Shown here: piece by piece, positions 6,692 through 11,754 of the stretch
Position numbering within the stretch: position 1 is the first letter of the stretch
Layout: each line of letters opens with the position of its first letter
NCBI GenBank assembly: GCA_036939975.1
Contig: JALLPB010001003.1
Location: 1 to 11,754 of the forward strand
Source of the DNA: Cyclostephanos tholiformis
Lineage: Eukaryota > Bacillariophyta > Thalassiosirophyceae > Thalassiosirales > Thalassiosiraceae
Direction: 5' to 3'
DNA: 11,754 nucleotides
Notes under the pieces: generated by a model
The model's database searches: none
What the model was told of the DNA's origin: nothing
What the model saw: only the letters and a program-made list of their open reading frames with translations
Translations under genes and position numbers: made by a program

Positions 6692-9588
6692 ATGGAAACG
6701 TCAAACGAAGATACAGATGCATCCCCCCCTATCCCCATGCCCCCCCCCGGTGGAAACAACGCGCCAACACCCAACGCTTTGGCACATGTCGTCTGTGCTC
6801 GCCAAAATTGTCCATCAGCGCGCGAGGGCTTAATTCAGACTACACCACGACAGTTAGAAATCCCAGGCCAAATCATCGGAAGCACGAGAAGCGCTCTTTC
6901 ATCTCTGACGACAGATAATCTGTCGAGCGAATTCGCTTCGAGCACTGTCTCAGCAGCGCATACCACTCCCCTGAGTGGCAATAAGCGCCCAGCTTCTGTC
7001 CTGGCACCCAACTTGTCGCCATCACCAAGCAAAAATTATCCAGATTATTCAATTACAAAGAGTAGTGGTGACTCTGTTGCATCCAGCGATGATTCTGGTC
7101 AATGGAAGGACGAGGGCGAACGAATTCTTGCTGCCCATATGCGCAAGATGCTGGAAGAGGAAGAAAAGCTAGACAAAGAGGCAGAGGTCGTTCGTGCAAT
7201 TGTGGAAATTGAGGAGTTCATGTTGTGTGGTGCGCAAATAAATAATGAAGAGGGAGAGGGTGGGAATGTTCATCCTGTTGCACCAGCACCAGTCTTCGAG
7301 ACAGTGGCATTTCCATTTAAGCAAACAACACTTCCAACGCTGAGGGATATTTCAAAGGCGATCGACGTGCAATATACAGGTACTAAGAAGGTGTTGTGGG
7401 AACGAATATGCAATTCGGGCAACAAGAATATCGTGGTTGGGGAGGATGCCACATCCTTCACCTATCGCCATGTCAAGGCAGCAGAGGGCTCGGTACCAAC
7501 ATGGATCATTCTGACAAAGGAGATTTTGCAACCGATTGAAGGCATCGACATGGCAACAGGTGCGCAGATAGGTTTTTGCGCTCCTACCAACAAAGACAAT
7601 GCTTTTGGCACAACACGCTCCAACTTCTGCACGTCGTTGGAGGATAGGATTCCTTGGCCAGTGTTTGGACCAAAGATACCAGAGCCCGTTCCGACAACAC
7701 CCGGCGATCCCCATCCTCCACCACCACTGCCCGTCAAGGAGAAGGGACATCTGTCGAAAGCAGCATACACCGTAATCGGTAATGTCAAACATTCACGCCC
7801 CAAGGACTTCTTCGACCTACAATTATCCCCAGGATACATTAGCAACATTCAAAAGGGTACAAATTATCGAGCATCAGCCGAGGGAGTTGGAATTGGTGTG
7901 ATCGGGACCGAGAAAAGGGAGTTCGGCGACTTTCAACCATTCGACGACACAGAAATATACAAGTTTATTGGTATTTTATTTGCAAACGGTTTGATGCCTA
8001 GACCGATGTTCGAGACGTGGTTTTATTCTCTACCAACTCATCCGATGTACAGAAACAATTTCGTCAGTGGTTGCTTTGACAAGACCGTCCATGGGATTAA
8101 GATCCCAGGATTGCGTCGATGGCGTCACTTCCGTCGGTTTCTCACTTTATCGAACTATCGTCTCAATCCTGCGGACGAGCAGAAGAAGAATAAGATGTGG
8201 AAGGTTCAGAGTTTGATAGATGAATTGAATTATCGTGCTCGAAAACATTGGGTGCCAGGCAAATGGGTTGCAATAGATGAGCAGACAATTGGTTTCAAGG
8301 GGCGTTCGGGGATGAAGTTGCGGGTATCATATAAGAGAGAGGGGGATGGCTTTCAGTGCGATGCACTCTGTGATGAGGGGTATACATACTCGTTCTTCTT
8401 CCGGCATGGTGATGCGCCAATGGTGGGGCCAGAGTACAAGCATTTGGATCTATCTGACACGGCAAAGTGTGTTATCTGGCTGGCGGAACGACTTCCTAAT
8501 ACATGGACACGTATCTACATGGGTAATTTGTTCAATTCAGAAAAACTGTTTAGCGCTTTGATGGTTGCACGTTGTCTTGCTCACGGTGTGGCCCGTCCAG
8601 CTGGTTGTGGTGTTCCAGATGGAATCAAGCAGACAATTGAGTTGAATGTAAAGAAGGCAGAGGCACTGAAGGGCACGACAACTGCAGCAAGGCTTGTAAA
8701 CTCGAAAGCGTGCCCGAACCTTTTGGCGGTTTGTGTGTATGATAACAAACCTGTGCATATACTGTCGACAGTGGCGGAGAGTGTTGAGTTGATTGTGAAG
8801 AAGAGGAAGGTGTTCGAGCGCAAGGCAAATATGATGAAGATGATGGGATACTTGCGGTTGAATGTGATTGATGAATACAATCGAAACATGAATCAGGTTG
8901 ACATTGCGGATCAGTTGAGGGGACACTATCGGCCAGATCGCTGGATGCGACATAAGAAATGGTGGTGGGCTATTTTTGTATGGGGCATTGGTGTTGCAGG
9001 GGTAAAAATGCATATAAAATCTACGAGTTCATGTGGAACGAGCAAAAGGCAACAGGGAGGAAAGACTTGCCGGCAAAATGGATGCATTCGGAATTCATTG
9101 AACAGCTAGTGTATGATTTAATATTCCCGCAACAAACTTTGGCACACCGGGAATCACTGAAGGCGGCAACTGACGATGACGGTGAGTCTAGTGTGGCTCC
9201 ATCATTATCTTCATTCAGATTAGGTACTCTAGACAGAGACAACGAAATGATTAATTTCAAATGCCAGACCGGAATCAATGAATTTTTGGACAACGACCCC
9301 GGAACAAAAATAACGAAGAAGGGTATGGAGGGCAACCAATTTGAGCGCCGTTTAGATGGTAGATATCATAGCACAGTGAGAGCAAAGGCAAATGCAAGAT
9401 GTCAGTATTGCTATTACATTTGGAAGCATACCTACACAGCAAAAGAGCAGGACACATACGGATATAGAGCGCAGAATCGAGCGCATACGGTTCGCTGCTT
9501 GGTCTGCAACGTAAACTTATGCCCCATTTGCATGAACGAATGGCATGGTGTAGAAATGAGTGACACTAATAAGCTACTAGGACTGTAG
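6692..9588 (+). CDS. PiggyBac-type transposase-like protein with SAP-like segment (one frameshift)
   Basis: PiggyBac transposases cut and paste DNA at TTAA sites in the nucleus using three Asp residues. The first in-frame ATG (6692) has A at -3 and G at +4. Residues 1-139 are Pro/Ser/Thr-rich; 140-178 are a charged helix, possibly coiled coil; 214-245 (LPTLRDISKAIDVQYTGTKK onward) look like a SAP DNA-binding motif; 330-351 are Pro-rich. The PiggyBac transposase domain (DDE_Tnp_1_7 type) runs from about 415. Catalytic positions are Asp529 (AIDEQTIGFKG), Gly611 (MGNLFNS, where Asp is expected) and Asp737/Asp740 (QVDIADQ). The first frame stops at 9107-9109, but the family sequence continues one frame over from about 9004 (NAYKIYEF) to TAG 9586-9588. 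It ends in a Cys-rich zinc-binding region (9400-9546, three CxxC pairs and a His). The shift lies at an A5 run, 9004-9008. No TTAA-flanked terminal repeats were found, so it may be decaying or domesticated. Confidence 0.88.
9400..9546 (+). other. C-terminal cysteine-rich (zinc-binding) region of the PiggyBac-like protein
   Basis: Within the second reading frame, CQYC begins at 9400. About 27 residues later come CLVC, then NVNL and CPIC, followed by MNEWH. Three CxxC pairs and a following His match the cross-brace zinc finger found at the end of many PiggyBac transposases, where it binds the element's terminal repeats. Its survival past the frameshift argues that the shift is recent, or is a sequencing error. 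Confidence 0.75.
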
Positions 9589-9607
9589 ACGTTATCTGAT
9601 ATACTTT

Positions 9608-9730
9608 TTAGTTGTTTTGACCGTTGATATTGGCAGCACCATTGGCATAACCTTGGTTGTACCATCGGGCAAACCCATTGAACATCCCATTCCGGAGCCA
9701 TCCTTCGGAGTCAGGCCATTCCCGCCGATA
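9608..9730 (-). other. Possible short coding fragment (Asn/Gly-rich tail) on the - strand
   Basis: The - strand is open for 40 codons after a TGA (9731-9733), ending in TAA at 9608-9610. It reads with few rare residues: REWPDSEGWLRNGMFNGFAR, then WYNQGYANGAANINGQNN. The Asn/Gly/Tyr pattern looks like a real protein tail rather than a random shadow. There is no upstream ATG in frame, so it would have to be a last exon or a broken gene end. It is convergent with the PiggyBac-like gene, 19 bp past that gene's stop codon. No family is recognised. Confidence 0.25.
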
Positions 9731-9857
9731 TCATGAACGGATGAATATTTCCGTAAAAATGAGAAGCGTGGTACAGCGTACATACGAGGAGACATATTCA
9801 AGTGCTACATACGAAGTAGGAGCTAGTACGAACAGAAATAATTTCTTTCTTCAATTT

Positions 9858-9919
9858 GTGGTCGCAATTTTGACCACGCACTTACCATACCCTGGTAAGG
9901 AGATACGTATACGTATACG
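9858..9919. repeat. Two perfect hairpins and an ATACGT palindrome upstream of the kinase gene
   Basis: GTGGTC (9858-9863) pairs with GACCAC (9872-9877) over an 8-base loop. CTTACCA (9881-9887) pairs with TGGTAAG (9893-9899) over five bases. CGTATACGTATACG (9906-9919) is its own reverse complement and contains one full ACGT core; a second starts at 9905. All lie within 62 bp, about 170-230 bp upstream of the kinase start, in what should be its promoter. Confidence 0.6.
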
Positions 9920-10086
9920 CTCAAAGAAATCACAGCCTTAATCTCAATTCCCGCGCCCCGCCCGAACGATAACTCGCACCATTCTCACAAGATATTGGAA
10001 GTTCAAAATAGTGGGGAGAACAGACCAAAAGTACGTACCAAAGGCATAGAGAAGTTGCTGATAATATTATGTGAGGATCTTAGCAG

Positions 10087-11437
10087 ATGATTGACGTCAT
10101 CCCCATAACCATGGGCGTAATGCTCGTCAAAGCAGCATTAATAGCCACAGTAACGATCCATCACTGCGCAACAGGCCTCCATTTACACACTTCATCATCA
10201 TCTTCCGCCAAGCCAATGCCAAATATTGAGCCATGGAATATAATTTGCGCGGGATTGAGTTGTCTCGACCTTCAACTGGTTGGTTGTACTCAATCTGGCG
10301 CTGACGAAGCCATCGAACGATACGATGAGGCCGTTCATTGTGCTGGAGGATCGGCATCTATGTCCGGCACCACACTTGCATTGTTACTAAGATCATCGAA
10401 TGACCAAGAGCAGCAAGTTGCTGATAAAGTACATATAGTGACAAAAATAGGTCCCGATTTTGCAGGCAACACCTTGGTGGAGTTTTATCAACGAGCTGGC
10501 GCCTCGACCAATCTTGTTCTCACTGACTCTGCAGCACGTACTTCGATGGCAATTTTACCAGTTTACAAGAATGGTAAACGTGGATGTTTTGTAAATCTGG
10601 CATGCAATGATGGATTTACCGCTGACGAGTTATTGAGGCAGATCGATCACGCATCAGAATCGATCAGACGAACGACAAGAGCATTCTTATTTGGATATCC
10701 ACATTTGATGCCTCAAATGCAGGGTGTAGAGTTAAAGTCAATGCTTCGCACTGTTCGTCAGCGACTGAGCTCGGAGGGAGGATGTGTTTTGGTGGGAGTA
10801 GATATAAATGGCGTTGATGGATCTAATCCCAGTCGAGCCAGAGAAGTATTGATCCCAGCCTTGGGTGAAACTGACATATTGCATTTGAACGAAGATGAAG
10901 CGGTAGCATTGTGCTCCTCAGACTACACATTCGAAAGTGCAGATGTCATCGGAAATGATGTCAGCCCCCAACTTTTGTCACAAATATCATCGCTTCATAA
11001 ACTAGGATGTGCAGTGGTACTACTATCGCTAGGTTCCAAAGGAGCCTTTGTCAGTGTCACAAAAGATTCCCAAAGACTGCAGCGATTGTCATCTGCTTTA
11101 TCTGAAACATGTGAGTGGGTGGAAACCGGGACAGCAAGTTCGAATACCAGCATTCCAAATATCACATGGTGAAGTCAACGCAAATGGAGCCGGCGATGCA
11201 TTATTTTCTGGTTTTTGCTTGGCTGCAAGCTCTTGGGGACATACGATAAAACGACAACTTTGTAGAGACGAGGCATGGAGAGTAACCCCACAAGTGGCGG
11301 GGACGTTTGCATCATTGGTAGCTTGGCAAAGGTGCGACGTAAGGACAAGAGATGGCGATGGAATGAGGAGTGCAGTAGAGTTGATGGAATTAATTTACGA
11401 TGGAAACCTTCCAGATTCATTAGAGGACATATTATGA
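10087..11437 (+). CDS. pfkB-family carbohydrate kinase (one apparent frameshift)
   Basis: Members of this family transfer phosphate from ATP to a sugar, nucleoside or related alcohol. The domain starts at WNIICAGLSCLDLQ (about 10231). It continues through GGSASMSGTTLALL, KIGPDFAGNTLVEFYQRAGA, the Asn/Glu motif DILHLNEDEAVAL, VVLLSLGSKGAFV, and the anion-hole/catalytic motif NANGAGDALFSG (Asp at 11195-11197). The first frame (from 10087) ends at 11172; conserved sequence resumes one frame over (WKPGQQVRIPAF) and runs to TGA 11435-11437. One surplus base, probably in GGG 11117-11119, explains this; no intron of suitable size and phase was found. The ATG at 10111 has a better context (ACCATGG) and gives a clean signal-peptide-like start (MGVMLVKAALIATVTIHHC), so it may be the true start. 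No Phe-containing plastid transit motif follows. Length is about 440 residues. The substrate cannot be told. Confidence 0.88.
10092..10099. promoter_or_regulatory. TGACGTCA palindrome (CRE / bZIP-type site) at the kinase start
   Basis: TGACGTCA is the consensus cyclic-AMP response element bound by bZIP proteins. In diatoms, TGACGT and ACGTCA are the halves of the CO2/cAMP-responsive elements described upstream of the Phaeodactylum carbonic anhydrase gene ptca1, and aureochromes (blue-light bZIP proteins of stramenopiles) bind TGACGT. Here it sits three bases after the first possible ATG (10087) and 11 bases before the second (10111). The match is exact; its use as a site is inferred. Confidence 0.45.
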
Positions 11438-11474
11438 GAGCGATTCATTGGAGGACATATGAGAGCGATCCATT
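11414..11474 (+). repeat. Tandem duplication across the kinase stop codon
   Basis: GATTCATTAGAGGACATATT followed by ATGAGAGC (11414-11441) is repeated as GATTCATTGGAGGACATATG followed by AGAGC (11442-11466), and GATCCATT begins a third partial copy at 11467. Copy 2 lacks three bases relative to copy 1. The stop codon TGA (11435-11437) lies in the first copy, so the duplicated codons are outside the protein. Confidence 0.8.
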
Positions 11475-11603
11475 CGATTGAATGATGCTAGCAGGAATTA
11501 AACGATAGATGTCGCTCTTTTGCATTTCTTGTGTCATACACGAATAGAAATGCAGTGCATCCATTAAACGGGGCTACTAACATTGACATCGTAAGCATCG
11601 AAC

Positions 11604-11609
11604 AATAAA
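11604..11609 (+). terminator. AATAAA polyadenylation signal candidate for the kinase gene
   Basis: AATAAA occurs 166 bp after the kinase stop codon in AT-rich sequence, a reasonable place for 3' end formation. It is the only exact copy seen between the kinase stop and the H2B gene. Diatom genes do not always use this hexamer, so the call is tentative. Confidence 0.35.
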
Positions 11610-11646
11610 ACTAGATGAAAGACGTTTTGACCTTTGATAATAGGGC

Positions 11647-11662
11647 GGATTTTATAAAATCC
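11647..11662 (-). promoter_or_regulatory. Perfect 16-bp palindrome 3' of H2B, possible histone-type stem-loop
   Basis: GGATTTTATAAAATCC is its own reverse complement and can form a 6-bp stem (GGATTT/AAATCC) with a 4-base TATA loop. On the - strand its near edge lies 50 bases past the H2B stop codon. Canonical replication-dependent histone mRNAs end in a 16-base stem-loop with a 6-bp stem starting GG and ending CC and a 4-base loop starting with U, the same geometry. The stem sequence differs from the animal consensus, so the role is inferred. Confidence 0.4.
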
Positions 11663-11712
11663 TGTTTTTGTTGAGCTGTCATCAAAATAACTCTTCAGCA
11701 CTCATCATTCGC

Positions 11713-11754
11713 TTACGCGGAGGAGAACTTGGTAACGGCCTTGGTTCCCTCTGA
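11713..11754 (-). CDS. Histone H2B, C-terminal end (partial, runs off the window)
   Basis: Read on the - strand from the right edge, the last 13 codons give SEGTKAVTKFSSA followed by TAA (11713-11715). H2B proteins across eukaryotes end in a very similar tail (AVSEGTKAVTKYTSS and variants), so the match is distinctive although short. H2B pairs with H2A in the nucleosome core; this segment is the end of the alpha-C helix, on the nucleosome surface. Only the 3' end is in the window. The gene is convergent with the pfkB kinase, with 275 bp between the two stop codons. Histone genes are often paired head-to-head, so an H2A or other histone gene may lie to the right. Confidence 0.85.
   Translation of the reverse strand, partial: SEGTKAVTKFSSA

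Noticed and set aside
7352..7848. Long - strand frames inside the PiggyBac-like gene
   Set aside because: They are shadows of the + strand coding sequence and have no family motif of their own.
9002..9060. Short intron from GTAAAA (9002) to CAG to repair the PiggyBac frame
   Set aside because: It would remove the NAYKIYEF segment, which is a conserved part of PiggyBac proteins.
11111..11134. 24-bp intron GTGAGT...ACAG in the kinase gene
   Set aside because: It is far too short for splicing, and its length is a multiple of three so it would not repair the frame.

Overview
The window looks like nuclear DNA from a eukaryotic microalga, most likely a diatom and perhaps a centric one. This is inferred from the mix of gene families. 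There is a Ty1/Copia relic of the type abundant in diatom genomes, a two-gene Harbinger relic, a PiggyBac-type transposase gene, a pfkB sugar-kinase gene preceded by ACGT-core palindromes, and the C-terminal codons of a histone H2B gene. No bacterial operon, rRNA, tRNA or CRISPR structure is visible. The species cannot be named from sequence alone.

Layout. Positions 1-970 are non-coding: simple repeats, then a degenerate tandem repeat of about 190 bp. Positions 974-3813 hold a decayed Copia polyprotein. It lacks its 5' part and most of the integrase core and RNase H, and it carries at least seven in-frame stops and one frameshift. Positions 3915-4910 are the remains of a Harbinger-type element: the C-terminal part of an accessory protein on the + strand faces the N-terminal part of a transposase on the - strand, and the catalytic domain is missing. 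Positions 4911-6691 are AT-rich, with small tandem repeats and several hairpins, one of them a 109-bp fold-back.

The right half is more gene-like. Positions 6692-9588 hold a long PiggyBac-family gene with an N-terminal SAP-like segment and a C-terminal zinc-binding region. Its second catalytic Asp reads Gly, and one apparent single-base frameshift splits it. Positions 10087-11437 hold a pfkB kinase with a signal-peptide-like N-terminus and one apparent single-base frameshift just before the GAGD motif. At the right edge the last 13 codons and stop of histone H2B enter on the - strand, tail-to-tail with the kinase. A perfect 16-bp palindrome lies 50 bp past the H2B stop.

The genes do not form a pathway. 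The picture is a transposon graveyard beside two ordinary host genes (kinase and H2B). The PiggyBac-like gene is either a young decaying copy or a domesticated derivative. I see no convincing undescribed multi-gene system. The best leads are the SAP/PiggyBac protein with its altered active site, the Copia copy whose three large deletions all appear to keep frame, and the possible histone-type 3' stem-loop.
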